Positions 40,372 to 50,000 of a DNA stretch of 64,000 nt are shown piece after piece. Location of the stretch: positions 62,001 through 126,000 of the forward strand of contig CACBFQ010000002.1 of assembly GCA_902538565.1 (NCBI GenBank), in the 5' to 3' direction. This stretch comes from an uncultured Fidelibacterota bacterium. Its GTDB lineage: Bacteria > Fidelibacterota > Marinisomatia > Marinisomatales > Marinisomataceae. Numbering within the stretch: the stretch's first letter is position 1; each line of letters opens with the position of its first letter. The notes beneath the pieces were generated by a model. It did not search any database, was not told where the DNA came from, and worked only from the letters and a program-made list of their open reading frames with translations. Both the position numbers and the translations under genes were made by a program.

Positions 40372-42020
40372 AGAAATAGCCTTAATTTAATTAAACCTGT
40401 ACTTGTAAGTAATACCAAAAATTCATCTACTTGTTCCAATTCAAAAATATTTCTAATAAAAGAAAAATCATAGAAATTGTTTAATTGCTCTTCAACTAAA
40501 TCATAGATCGCTAAGCCACCTGATGTTCCAATGTATAAATTATCATTTATGAGAATAATATCATTTACCCTATTGTTAAAATACAAGCTTGAAGGAACAA
40601 ATTTATTATCTCCATTACTTAAAATTCCTTTTTCAGAAGAAAAAAATAAAGAGTTCTCATTTCCATAAATTCCATTCACCCTAAAATTATCGTTCACTAA
40701 GAATTCAAACTTTTCAACATTTATATTTTCTTCTTTATCAAAAACATAAACTCTACCATTGAGTGATAAATAAAGTTTATCATTGATAACATCTAAATAA
40801 TTAATTGATAAATTATTATTTTTTATAAGATTTGAGATTTTAGAATTAATAATTTTCTTACTTTTTATATCAAGAACAATCAAATCATTTTTTGAAGCTA
40901 TATAAATTTTATCATCTAAATGTTCGATAAATTCAATTCTTTGTAAAGGTATACCCTTTTCATAACCTAAAGTTCTAAAAAAATCACTTCTTTTATTATA
41001 AACAACTACTTTTCCATCAGAACCAAACCATACTTCATTGTTAATTATATCACTAGAATAAAAATCAGCATTAAAAAATCCAGAGTAATTTGTTTCAGAA
41101 AAATTATTTATTTCACTAAAACTACTATCAATTGAAGATATTCCACTGACCTTAGTATTATTAATGCCTCCTAACCATAGATCATTCTCAACAGAAACAG
41201 TTAATGGCACTGAAACTGCAATACCAACAGTTTTAGGAGTTATAGTTTTGCTAAAATCATCAATATAGAGCAATTGTCCATTTGATAATCCAATCCAACC
41301 AAATCCATTTTCAGTCATTAAAAATGAATTATAATCATGAAAAACACCATTATTATCAGCCGCAGAATCATTTCCTAAGAGCCAGCCCTGTTCGATAAAA
41401 TAATCCTCAAATGAAAAATCTTTATAGATAAATTTATTTTTAAAGCCAATGTCACCCCAATCAATACCTTCTTCATCTGGATAAGTAAATACTCCAAGAA
41501 AAGATCCACTAACATGATCTAGTTTGATAAATCTTGAAGCTGTCTTTATCCATAAGAAGTTTTTTGATGATCCTAAATCTTCGATACTTCTTAAAGAGTT
41601 GATTGATAAATTATCGAGTTGAATCCTATTCCAGCTACCCTCTCTAGTACTAGAAAATTCTAATCCTCTATTTCCAATTATCCAAAGTATACCTGTGTTC
41701 CTATCAACATAAACATGTTCAATTTTGTTTGATTTAATTCCTTGACCTAAAAAAAGGTTTGATTCAAAGTTTCTTGAAAATTTATTAAATCTTAGAATAC
41801 CATTTGCATCTGTAGCAAAGAAAATGTATTGATATCCTTCTGATATAGAATTTACAGATTCGTTTTGTCTAATTATTTCCCAGTCATACAAATCAAATCG
41901 TTGATCAATTTGTGCACTAAGAACATCAAAGAAAAAAATAAATTGAATTAAAAATAGCTTATTTTTTCTTAAACGATGAATTCTTTTTAAAACCTTTTCT
42001 AACTTTTGAAACATGTCCAT
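40368..42020 (-). CDS. Exported beta-propeller-like protein
   Basis: Repeated short blades (GILWIIGNRGLEFS, FGWIGLSNGQLLYIDD, LWLGGINNTKVSGI, LYIGTSGGLAIYD); exact start uncertain because of overlap with the upstream gene. Confidence 0.65.
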   Translation of the reverse strand: MDMFQKLEKVLKRIHRLRKNKLFLIQFIFFFDVLSAQIDQRFDLYDWEIIRQNESVNSISEGYQYIFFATDANGILRFNKFSRNFESNLFLGQGIKSNKIEHVYVDRNTGILWIIGNRGLEFSSTREGSWNRIQLDNLSINSLRSIEDLGSSKNFLWIKTASRFIKLDHVSGSFLGVFTYPDEEGIDWGDIGFKNKFIYKDFSFEDYFIEQGWLLGNDSAADNNGVFHDYNSFLMTENGFGWIGLSNGQLLYIDDFSKTITPKTVGIAVSVPLTVSVENDLWLGGINNTKVSGISSIDSSFSEINNFSETNYSGFFNADFYSSDIINNEVWFGSDGKVVVYNKRSDFFRTLGYEKGIPLQRIEFIEHLDDKIYIASKNDLIVLDIKSKKIINSKISNLIKNNNLSINYLDVINDKLYLSLNGRVYVFDKEENINVEKFEFLVNDNFRVNGIYGNENSLFFSSEKGILSNGDNKFVPSSLYFNNRVNDIILINDNLYIGTSGGLAIYDLVEEQLNNFYDFSFIRNIFELEQVDEFLVLLTSTGLIKLRLFL

Positions 42021-42645
42021 TATCTAAGTAAATTATTACACTAGCAAATTGTTTCAAAAAATAATCATTGCTTGAAGACAATAATACTGTTGTTCCAAGG
42101 ATATTATTCATTTTGACAATTTTTTTTCTAAGCATTATCTCTGTTCGTGGATCAATTGATAACCCATAGTCATCAATCAGCAACACTCTTGGGTCTTTTT
42201 CAACCCCAATGACAGTCTTAAGCCAGTGCTTCTCCCCATCTGAAATTAAGTTAATTGGGGTTTTCCAAACTGCTTCCATTTGAAAGCTAGTAAAATGCCT
42301 AGATTTTATTTGCTGCGTTTTTTTGGGAAATTTTTTCTTAATGAATTGTTCAACAGTTAAAGAAGAACTTACTGATTTAACATCAAGATATTGAATATCT
42401 CGGTGTTTCTTTATTTTCCCAAAAAAACCTTTTTTAAATTCATTTCCTTGATACAGAACGGTACCGCCTGTTTCTTTAATTTCTCCAGCTAAGACTTTTA
42501 ATAAAGAAGTCTTGCCTGAGCCAAAATTTCCACAAATGCCGTAGATTAATCCGTTGTGAAACTTTAAAGTTTTTATCTCTAAAGCTTGCTTAGTTTTAAA
42601 CCTTAGCTTAAGGTTTTGAACATCATATATTTGTTTAAGTTCCAT
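41959..42645 (-). CDS. Orphan ABC-type ATPase with degenerate catalytic motifs
   Basis: Walker A GNFGSGKTSLLK, signature-like LISDGEKHWLK, Walker B-like VLLIDDYGLSIDP; start set at MELKQIY, which has GGAGG 5 nt upstream. Confidence 0.75.
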   Translation of the reverse strand: MELKQIYDVQNLKLRFKTKQALEIKTLKFHNGLIYGICGNFGSGKTSLLKVLAGEIKETGGTVLYQGNEFKKGFFGKIKKHRDIQYLDVKSVSSSLTVEQFIKKKFPKKTQQIKSRHFTSFQMEAVWKTPINLISDGEKHWLKTVIGVEKDPRVLLIDDYGLSIDPRTEIMLRKKIVKMNNILGTTVLLSSSNDYFLKQFASVIIYLDNGHVSKVRKGFKKNSSFKKK

Positions 42646-42671
42646 TGTATCCTCCAAAAAGGACAGCAAAA

Positions 42672-43610
42672 CTATTCGATATCTTCTAAGAATTTTTCAG
42701 CATCTATAGCGGCCATACAACCAGATCCAGCAGCAGTAATAGCTTGTCGATAATGATCATCTTGAACATCTCCGCATGCAAAAACTCCTGGAATATTTGT
42801 CAAAGAGGAATCAGGTTTAGTAATAATGTATCCATTATCATCCAAATCAATTAATCCATCAAAAAGATCTGTGTTAGGGTTATGGCCAATTCCATAAAAA
42901 ACACCTTCACACTCAAAAGTAGTTTTTTCTCCTGTCAAAGTATCGTTAAGCACAATGCTTGAGACTCCTTCTTTTTGTGAACCGATAATAGAATCAATGC
43001 TTTTATTAACCATTATGTCAATGAGGGGATTATTTTTTGCTCTATCAAACATAATTTTTGAAGCTTTAAATACTTCTCTTCTGTGAATGATAGTTACTTT
43101 TTTTGCAAATTTAGTGAGAAACGATGCTTCTTCCATTGCGGAATCACCACCTCCAACAACAACGATGTTTTTATCTTTAAAGAAATATCCATCACAAGTT
43201 GCGCAAGTGCTAATTCCATAACCCATAAGCTCTTCTTCTTCTTTTAATCCTAGCATTCTAGCAGAAGCTCCAGTAGAAATAATAACAGTTTCTGATAGAA
43301 ATTCTTCATCTCCAACATAAACTTTATAGGGTTTTGAACTAAAATCTACTTTTGTAACATGCTTAAAAAAACATTCAGCCCCGAATCTTTTAGCTTGATC
43401 TCTGAATAAGTCCATCATCTTAGGACCCATCACACCATTGGGAAACCCAGGAAAATTTTCAACATCTGTGGTAATTGTCAATTGCCCACCAGGCTGACTT
43501 CCTTCAAAGACAATAGGCTTCAAATTTGCTCTTCCAGCGTAGATAGCTGCAGTCAATCCGGCAGGACCCGAACCAATAATGATTGTATTATGAATAGTTT
43601 TATCTGTCAT
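42672..43610 (-). CDS. trxB: Thioredoxin-disulfide reductase
   Basis: IIGSGPAGLTAAIYAGRANL, CATCDGYFF, VVGGGDSAMEEA, GVFACGDVQD. Confidence 0.97.
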   Translation of the reverse strand: MTDKTIHNTIIIGSGPAGLTAAIYAGRANLKPIVFEGSQPGGQLTITTDVENFPGFPNGVMGPKMMDLFRDQAKRFGAECFFKHVTKVDFSSKPYKVYVGDEEFLSETVIISTGASARMLGLKEEEELMGYGISTCATCDGYFFKDKNIVVVGGGDSAMEEASFLTKFAKKVTIIHRREVFKASKIMFDRAKNNPLIDIMVNKSIDSIIGSQKEGVSSIVLNDTLTGEKTTFECEGVFYGIGHNPNTDLFDGLIDLDDNGYIITKPDSSLTNIPGVFACGDVQDDHYRQAITAAGSGCMAAIDAEKFLEDIE

Positions 43611-43623
43611 CTAATTAATATTG

Positions 43624-43953
43624 TTAACTAATGATTTGGCTAACATTATCAATTAATGTCTGTTCTGACTGTAAACCAACCTCTTGTTTAACAATCTCTC
43701 CGTTGCTAAAAAATAAAAGGGTTGGAATGCTTCTTATGCCGTATTTTACGGGCGTTTGCTTAACTTCATCAACGTTTACCTTACCTACCAATACTTTATC
43801 GCCAAATTGGTCGCAAATTTTATCTAAAATTGGTGCTATAGCTTTACAAGGACCGCACCACTCAGCCCAAAAATCAACAATTACAAGCTTGTCAGAATTA
43901 GTAACAAGCTCTTCAAAGTTTTCATCAGTAATTTTTACAGTTTTATCAGACAT
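43624..43953 (-). CDS. trxA: Thioredoxin
   Basis: VDFWAEWCGPCKAIAPILD, YGIRSIPTLLFF. Confidence 0.97.
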   Translation of the reverse strand: MSDKTVKITDENFEELVTNSDKLVIVDFWAEWCGPCKAIAPILDKICDQFGDKVLVGKVNVDEVKQTPVKYGIRSIPTLLFFSNGEIVKQEVGLQSEQTLIDNVSQIIS

Positions 43954-44029
43954 AAATTTTCCAAATCATTTAAATATAAACTTCTGAATTTATATGATTT
44001 ATTTTAATTGAGTAACAAAAAAATAATAT

Positions 44030-45241
44030 CTAAGAGGTAACCTTAAGGAATCTTCTCTTACCAATCTTTATAACAAGCTCTTCATTCGACGGAGAAACAA
44101 TGAGGTTAATATCATTACAAACTTTCCCATTAATTTTTACAGCATTTTGGCTTAATAGCCTTTTACCTTCTCCCTTGCTAGCTATTAAACCTTCTTCTGT
44201 TAAAAGCTCAAGCAACCCAACATCAGAATCTATTTTTCGACTTTGCATATTTTCAGGATTATCTCTTTTAACAAATATTTGATCAAAAGAACTTTGAGCT
44301 AAGTCAGCTTTTTCCTCAGAATAATATTTTTTAACTAATTCTTTTGCTAAACTTCTTTTTATATCTCTAGGATTATTAGCATCGTCCTTTAGAAGTAATT
44401 TTACTTCTTCAATTTTTTCTCTGTCAGCAAAGACAGCAAGTTTATAATATTTTAAAATCATTGAGTCATTAATTGACATAATTTTTCCATACATATCCTC
44501 TGGAGAATCATCTAAAGCTATATAATTATCATAAGATTTAGACATTTTTTCTACTCCGTCAGTTCCTTCTAACAGTGGAAGCGTAATTATTGACTGGGGG
44601 TCTTGACCGTACTCTCTCTGGATATCTCTTCCAACAAGCAAATTAAATTTTTGATCAGTTCCTCCAAGCTCTACATCAGCATTGATTTCAACAGAGTCCA
44701 TTGCTTGTGCTAAAGGATATAAAAATTCATGCATAGATATAGGAGTTTCTGATTCAAATCTTTTAGTAAAATCATCTCTTTCAATCATACGAGCAACTGT
44801 ATATTTGCTGCTCAATTTTATAACATCTTCAAAGTTCATTTTATTAAGCCAAGTGCTATTAAATATGACTTTAAGATTATTTACATCAAGTAATACTTTA
44901 GATTGTTCAATATATGATTCTGCATTAACTTTTGCTTCTTCTAAAGTAAGCTGAGGACGTGTTTTATTACGCTCAGACGGGTCACCAATCATAGCTGTAA
45001 AGTCTCCAATTACAAGAACCGCTTGATGGCCTAAATCTTGAAAGTCTCTTAATTTTTGCAATACTACTCCGTGGCCAATATGGAGGTCAGGTCTACTTGG
45101 ATCACAACCAAGCTTGACGGTTAAAGGCTTATTGTCAGATATTGATTTTTCAAGCTTTTTTCGTAAGTCATTCAGTGGAATTACTTCCTCCGTTCCTCGA
45201 GATATAAGCTCTAGCTGCTCGTCTACAGGTAAAAAAGCCAT
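44030..45241 (-). CDS. tyrS: Tyrosyl-tRNA synthetase
   Basis: LGCDPSRPDLHIGHGVVLQKLRDFQDLGH, KMSKSYDNYIAL, C-terminal S4-like domain. Confidence 0.95.
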   Translation of the reverse strand: MAFLPVDEQLELISRGTEEVIPLNDLRKKLEKSISDNKPLTVKLGCDPSRPDLHIGHGVVLQKLRDFQDLGHQAVLVIGDFTAMIGDPSERNKTRPQLTLEEAKVNAESYIEQSKVLLDVNNLKVIFNSTWLNKMNFEDVIKLSSKYTVARMIERDDFTKRFESETPISMHEFLYPLAQAMDSVEINADVELGGTDQKFNLLVGRDIQREYGQDPQSIITLPLLEGTDGVEKMSKSYDNYIALDDSPEDMYGKIMSINDSMILKYYKLAVFADREKIEEVKLLLKDDANNPRDIKRSLAKELVKKYYSEEKADLAQSSFDQIFVKRDNPENMQSRKIDSDVGLLELLTEEGLIASKGEGKRLLSQNAVKINGKVCNDINLIVSPSNEELVIKIGKRRFLKVTS

Positions 45242-45696
45242 TATCTTTCTCTCATTTCTCTTTTTGCCTCTCTATCTAGATCTTTTATTTTTAAAGATTC
45301 TTTTTTTTGATACATTTTTTTTCCTCGAGCAGTAGCAAATTCTATTTTTGCAATACCTCTCTTAAAATATGCTTTTAAAGGTACGATAGTAAGACCTTTC
45401 TGAGCAACAACATTCTTTAACTTAATTATTTCTTTTTTATGGAGAAGCAGCTCTCTATCTCTCGTTGGTTCATGACCTTTAATTCCAGTATGTGAATAGG
45501 GACTGATGTGAGCATTCACCAGGTAAAAGCGATTCTTTTTTAGTGTTACGAAACTATCTTTTAGGTTTAGTTTTTTTTCCCTCAAACTTTTAACTTCGCT
45601 TCCTAAAAGAATCATCCCAGATTCATATTTATCAATTATGGTATAACTATGAAATGCTTTACGATTATTACTAATTATTTCAATTTTTTCTTGCAT
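45241..45696 (-). CDS. smpB: SsrA-binding protein SmpB
   Basis: NRKAFHSYTIIDKYESGMILLGSEVKSLREKKLNLKDSFV...HISPYSHTG...REAKREMRER. Confidence 0.96.
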   Translation of the reverse strand: MQEKIEIISNNRKAFHSYTIIDKYESGMILLGSEVKSLREKKLNLKDSFVTLKKNRFYLVNAHISPYSHTGIKGHEPTRDRELLLHKKEIIKLKNVVAQKGLTIVPLKAYFKRGIAKIEFATARGKKMYQKKESLKIKDLDREAKREMRER

Positions 45697-45842
45697 AAAA
45701 AAAAGTTTTTAACAAAACATATAATTACTGTAAGTTAACATATTTATATATTTAAAAAGTTATTAACAAAGTGTGTATAATTAATGTGTGTTATATTATT
45801 ATATTGTTTATATTAGCATTAAATTAAGTATAATTTTTAATT

Positions 45843-46325
45843 ATGAGTAGTATATATAAACGAAAAAGAAATGGTAAAGAAGATGGATATGTAATGTATT
45901 CTACATATGCATTTGATCCATTAAAAAACAAAAAAAGATACTATAATATTACTATTGGAAAACTTGGTCCTACCCTTTCATGGGATGATTGTAAAAAACA
46001 AAAAAAAGAATTGGATAGAATGTTTAAAGCAAAAGAAGGCGGTAAAAAAGAAATGAACCTAAAAACTGCTATTGAAACTTATATTGCTTTCAAATCATCT
46101 AAAAATAAGTCATTGAAGCAAAGTTCAAAAAAGTTAACGATTTATCACCTAAATAAGTTTAATACCACATTATCAGACAGATATGGAGCAGGTATTATGA
46201 TTAAACATATAGATATTAAAATTTTAGCTTGGTATTATGCACTAAGAACTAAAGAATTAAAAAGAAGCTCAATGGATGTTCACAGAAGAATCATTGATTC
46301 ATTTTTTGAATGGACAAAGAATTGA
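45843..46325 (+). pseudogene. Tyrosine recombinase/phage integrase N-terminal fragment (catalytic domain absent)
   Basis: 160 aa: arm-type N-terminus plus SAM-like core-binding region (LKTAIETYIAFKSSKNKSLKQSSKKLTIYHLNKF...RRIIDSFFEWTKN); no R-HxxR-Y catalytic domain; stop TGA at 46323-46325 shares its last base with tRNA-Gly. Confidence 0.65.
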
Positions 46326-46397
46326 GCGAGTGACGCGATTCGAACGCGCGACCCCAACCTTGGCAAGGTTGTGCTCTACCAGCTGAGCTACACTCGC
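46325..46397 (-). tRNA. tRNA-Gly(GCC)
   Basis: Reverse complement GCGAGTGTAGCTCAGCTGGTAGAGCACAACCTTGCCAAGGTTGGGGTCGCGCGTTCGAATCGCGTCACTCGCT; anticodon GCC. Confidence 0.96.
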
Positions 46398-46450
46398 ATA
46401 ACATGTCATAATAAAACAATTTTAAATTATAAAAAAGAAAAAAAATTAAG

Positions 46451-47560
46451 TTAGTTTTTGAGAGAAAAATCTGCCTTATCAGCAATGTTTTGAATGAACG
46501 CAGCAACATCTTTATCATCAGGTATCGTTGGAGAAAGAGGAACGCTAAAAAATGTACTTCTATTTTCATGCCCTGCCAAAGAAATACCAAGCTCAGTAGC
46601 CTCTTTCTGATATTTTTCTATCAGTGAAAGGACATTAGGTTGATTTGCATATAACTCTTCAAGTCTAATCGAAGGATCTTTGGCTTGTAATCTGTTTAGG
46701 CGATAATCTATCTCCTGAAGACGATTAAATGGCGCAGAAACATCAATTATAGCCTCTTTTGGTGCTTTTATTCGAATATCTAGTATACTTAAGTGCTTTC
46801 CTTGAATACCTCCACTATAAACAAGAGCTCCAGAATCTGATTGTTTTGATCTTGGTTCTGTTCTTTTTGTTGAGCCGCTCAAGAAGATATAATCCGCATT
46901 ATTAAAAGATTTAGACAAATCGATTAAATTTTCATCGAGCACATTTACTAACATAACAATAATATCGACTGACGATTTTAGTTCAGAAATGTATTTATTT
47001 CCTTCTTCAATAAAATTCTTGTTTATAATGGAGTTTGATCTTGCTGATTGACTCAAACCAATGAAAGCTATTCTAGCCCCATCCTTCTCAAGAATATGAT
47101 AAGGCTTAAATAAAAGTTTATTAGAAGATTTATCATAAAGATTAGCAGAAATGAAATTAACTGAAGAATTGTCAGTAATATTAATTAAAAAGTCAACTCC
47201 GCCCTTGAAGTCGTTAGAACCAATATTTACTACATCTTGACCTAAAAATTCTAAAGTTTTAACAAAGTTTCTAGCTTTGAATCTCTTGTTTTCAATAGAA
47301 AGATTGTCAGGGTTTATTTGATTACTGTCAAAAAGAGCATTTCCTGCATCAATCAAAATTGAATCTCTATCAGGCATCATATTTTTCAAGAAAAATGTTT
47401 TTCTAGCTAAACCTCCAAGCGGATTTTTAGGACACCCACAGTCATAAAATTCGGAATAAACATTAGTTGTTGAAACAATAGAAATATTCTGGATATTATC
47501 TTTTGTAGCTTCTTGACCAAAAATTATTGTAAAGAATAATAGATATATTAATTTTTTCAT
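46451..47560 (-). CDS. 5'-nucleotidase/UshA-like metallophosphatase family protein
   Basis: ISIVSTTNVYSEFYDCGCPKNPLGGLARK, DAGNALF, VVNIGSNDFKGG, ARIAFIGLSQ. Confidence 0.72.
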   Translation of the reverse strand: MKKLIYLLFFTIIFGQEATKDNIQNISIVSTTNVYSEFYDCGCPKNPLGGLARKTFFLKNMMPDRDSILIDAGNALFDSNQINPDNLSIENKRFKARNFVKTLEFLGQDVVNIGSNDFKGGVDFLINITDNSSVNFISANLYDKSSNKLLFKPYHILEKDGARIAFIGLSQSARSNSIINKNFIEEGNKYISELKSSVDIIVMLVNVLDENLIDLSKSFNNADYIFLSGSTKRTEPRSKQSDSGALVYSGGIQGKHLSILDIRIKAPKEAIIDVSAPFNRLQEIDYRLNRLQAKDPSIRLEELYANQPNVLSLIEKYQKEATELGISLAGHENRSTFFSVPLSPTIPDDKDVAAFIQNIADKADFSLKN

Positions 47561-48060
47561 TTATTTTTTTTTCTTTTTTTAAATATAGGTATAAAAAACA
47601 TATAAATTCCTGTTAAACTTAAGGTCAAAAGTAAGATTCCTGAAGGTAAAAACCATCCATACTTAACTATTTCACTGAAAAATGATCCATCGTGAATTGA
47701 TTCAATAATATCTGATCTTCGATAATTAATAGCATATATTTCAGAGGTTTGTATATCAATTTGAATTTCCCAATTATTTTTCGACTTAATTTTCGCTATC
47801 CCTTTGTCCGGTCTAATATCGATTCTTTCAATATCTTCCCACGACGAAATATTAGCTTCTTTTACAGTGGATACAGCATCAAGATAAGATTGTAGCATTA
47901 CTGGCTTACTTGATGAGGTAACTTCAACATTAGGTTGAATCCAATTTGACTGCTTTTTTAACTGCAGCATAATACCACTTGAAACCATAATTATAATCGG
48001 AATGATTATAATTGGAGAAATCCAATAATGAATCTGTCTTATTTTCTTTTTAAAGCTCAA
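47557..48060 (-). CDS. PepSY-associated TM helix protein
   Basis: Two TM helices flanking a PepSY-like domain (KKKIRQIHYWISPIIIIPIIIMVSSG...LPSGILLLTLSLTGIYMFF). Confidence 0.75.
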   Translation of the reverse strand: MSFKKKIRQIHYWISPIIIIPIIIMVSSGIMLQLKKQSNWIQPNVEVTSSSKPVMLQSYLDAVSTVKEANISSWEDIERIDIRPDKGIAKIKSKNNWEIQIDIQTSEIYAINYRRSDIIESIHDGSFFSEIVKYGWFLPSGILLLTLSLTGIYMFFIPIFKKRKKNK

Positions 48061-49939
48061 CGTCTTTTAAAGATTTTACTTCAAGAATTTTTTCTAGTTC
48101 ATCCATTAAGAAGTTCATTTTTCTTGAAACGGCTTCAAATGGCTCACTAGTTGTCATATCTACTCCAGCCAAATTAAGTAATTCTACTGGATAATCTGAA
48201 CTTCCGCTCGATAAAAAAGCAATGAATCCATCGATACCTGCTTGTCCTTCGTTTTGAACTCTCTCCGAAACTTTTTCACCAGCAGCAAATGAAGTTGCAT
48301 AGGCATAAACATAATAGTTTCTGTAGAAATGAGGTATTCGAGCCCATGAAAATGCTTCCTCTTCCGTAATTTGCATACTTGGACCCCAATATTTACTATA
48401 AATATCACCGAAAGTAGTAGTCAAAAAGTCTTCAGTGAGAATTTCACCTCTTTCAGCTGCTTCATGTATTTTTAATTCAAACTCAGCAAATCTAGCTTGT
48501 CTATAATATGTCGATCCAATGTCTTGAATATATTTCTGAATAAGAACTGCTCGTTCTTGGTCATTTTGAGCATTGGCCATTAGATAGTCCATTAGTAATG
48601 ATTCAGTAGTAACAGATGCTACCTCAGCATTAAATGTATTATAACCGCTATAAACATATGGCTGATTTTTTTCACTTAAATAAGAGTGAAAAGCATGGCC
48701 GAGTTCATGCGCCAAAGTAAATACGTCATCTAGTTTTCCAGAAAAATTGAGTTTCACATAAGGAGAAACTCCCCAAACTGAATATTGATAGGCTCCACTT
48801 TCTTTTCCTTGGTTTTCAAAAACATCGATAAGGTTTTCATTGTACATCATGTCAATAATTTCTTGAATTTCAGGACCAAGAGGCATCAACGCTTCTTTTA
48901 CAATCTCTTGCGCTTCTTCATAAGTATAATCTCGAGAAAATTCAGATAAAGGTGCATATGTATCGAAAGGTTCAATCTTTTCCAATCCTAAATATTTAGC
49001 TTTAATTGAAGCCCACCTGTGCAATGGTTCTAAATTATCATTCACACTTGCAATTAGATTCTTATATACATCAGTAGAAATTCCAGCACTTTTAAGTCTA
49101 GCCTCTAAAGTATTATTATACCCTCTAACATTTGCATAAAAAACATTTTTTTCAACATTACCTTTCATTAAAACTGACATTGTGTTTATTGTATTACCAA
49201 AAGGAACATACAAAGCTTTATACATATCTTCTCTTACTCTTCGATTAGTAGAGCTTGTGTATTTTCCATATCTTCCCTCCGACATTGTAACTTCATTTCC
49301 AGACTCATCTTTAAATATTCCCCATTTGTAGTCTGTAGACTTCATTATTTCATATGCCTCACTTGGAACACCGCTCATTTTACCAGTCATGGTTAATATT
49401 CTTTCTTCGTTTTCAGATAATGTATGAGGTTTATCAAGATACAAATCTTTAAAACTTTTTTCATATACCGCCAGCTTAGGTTCTGAATCCATAAAAGATT
49501 CAACTACTGAATAATCTTTCTCAAGCATCTCAGGTGCATAATATGAACTATATTCTCCTGATTTAATAGCTGCGTTTCTAACCCTTTGATACATGGCTTG
49601 GTATTTCTCATTTTTTAAGTCCGTATTTAAAGAATTTGCTGAATAATGAAATAATCTTCCAAATAGTTGGTTAATCTCTTCTGACAATTCAATCGCTTCT
49701 AATAAATTTGCAGAGCTTGATAAGAGTTTTCCTTTATAATCAGCAAACTTTGGTGAAAGCTCTTTAACCTTTTTTAAATCCTCCTCCCATGCCTCGTCAG
49801 ATGGGTATACTTTGGTTAAGTCCCACTTATATTTGTCATCAATTTCTGATCTTAGTGGAACTGCAGAACTATTGGAAGTGTCATTTGGTGTACATGCCAT
49901 AAACATGAAAATGTAAAAAATTAAAAGTCTAAAATACAT
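48050..49939 (-). CDS. pepF: Oligoendopeptidase F (M3 family), lipoprotein-like signal
   Basis: FTLAHELGHAFHSYLSEKNQPYVYSGYNTFNAEVASVTTE; N-terminal FMACTPN lipobox. Confidence 0.94.
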   Translation of the reverse strand: MYFRLLIFYIFMFMACTPNDTSNSSAVPLRSEIDDKYKWDLTKVYPSDEAWEEDLKKVKELSPKFADYKGKLLSSSANLLEAIELSEEINQLFGRLFHYSANSLNTDLKNEKYQAMYQRVRNAAIKSGEYSSYYAPEMLEKDYSVVESFMDSEPKLAVYEKSFKDLYLDKPHTLSENEERILTMTGKMSGVPSEAYEIMKSTDYKWGIFKDESGNEVTMSEGRYGKYTSSTNRRVREDMYKALYVPFGNTINTMSVLMKGNVEKNVFYANVRGYNNTLEARLKSAGISTDVYKNLIASVNDNLEPLHRWASIKAKYLGLEKIEPFDTYAPLSEFSRDYTYEEAQEIVKEALMPLGPEIQEIIDMMYNENLIDVFENQGKESGAYQYSVWGVSPYVKLNFSGKLDDVFTLAHELGHAFHSYLSEKNQPYVYSGYNTFNAEVASVTTESLLMDYLMANAQNDQERAVLIQKYIQDIGSTYYRQARFAEFELKIHEAAERGEILTEDFLTTTFGDIYSKYWGPSMQITEEEAFSWARIPHFYRNYYVYAYATSFAAGEKVSERVQNEGQAGIDGFIAFLSSGSSDYPVELLNLAGVDMTTSEPFEAVSRKMNFLMDELEKILEVKSLKDVEL

Positions 49940-50000
49940 AGTAAATATTCCTTATTAGTTTAATGAGTAATAATTTCCAATTAGTATAATAAAAATTACG

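Noticed and set aside
45697-45842. Very AT-rich gap upstream of the integrase fragment as a possible ncRNA/tmRNA
   Set aside because: Next to smpB, so tmRNA was considered, but no tRNA-Ala-like ends or tag-peptide reading frame could be seen; more likely promoter or residual element DNA
46291-46590. 99-aa minus-strand ORF covering tRNA-Gly
   Set aside because: Runs through the tRNA and overlaps the start of the true 46451..47560 frame; tRNA sequence explains part of its peptide
48184-48408. 74-aa minus-strand ORF within pepF
   Set aside because: Alternative frame inside a conserved M3 peptidase gene; no support
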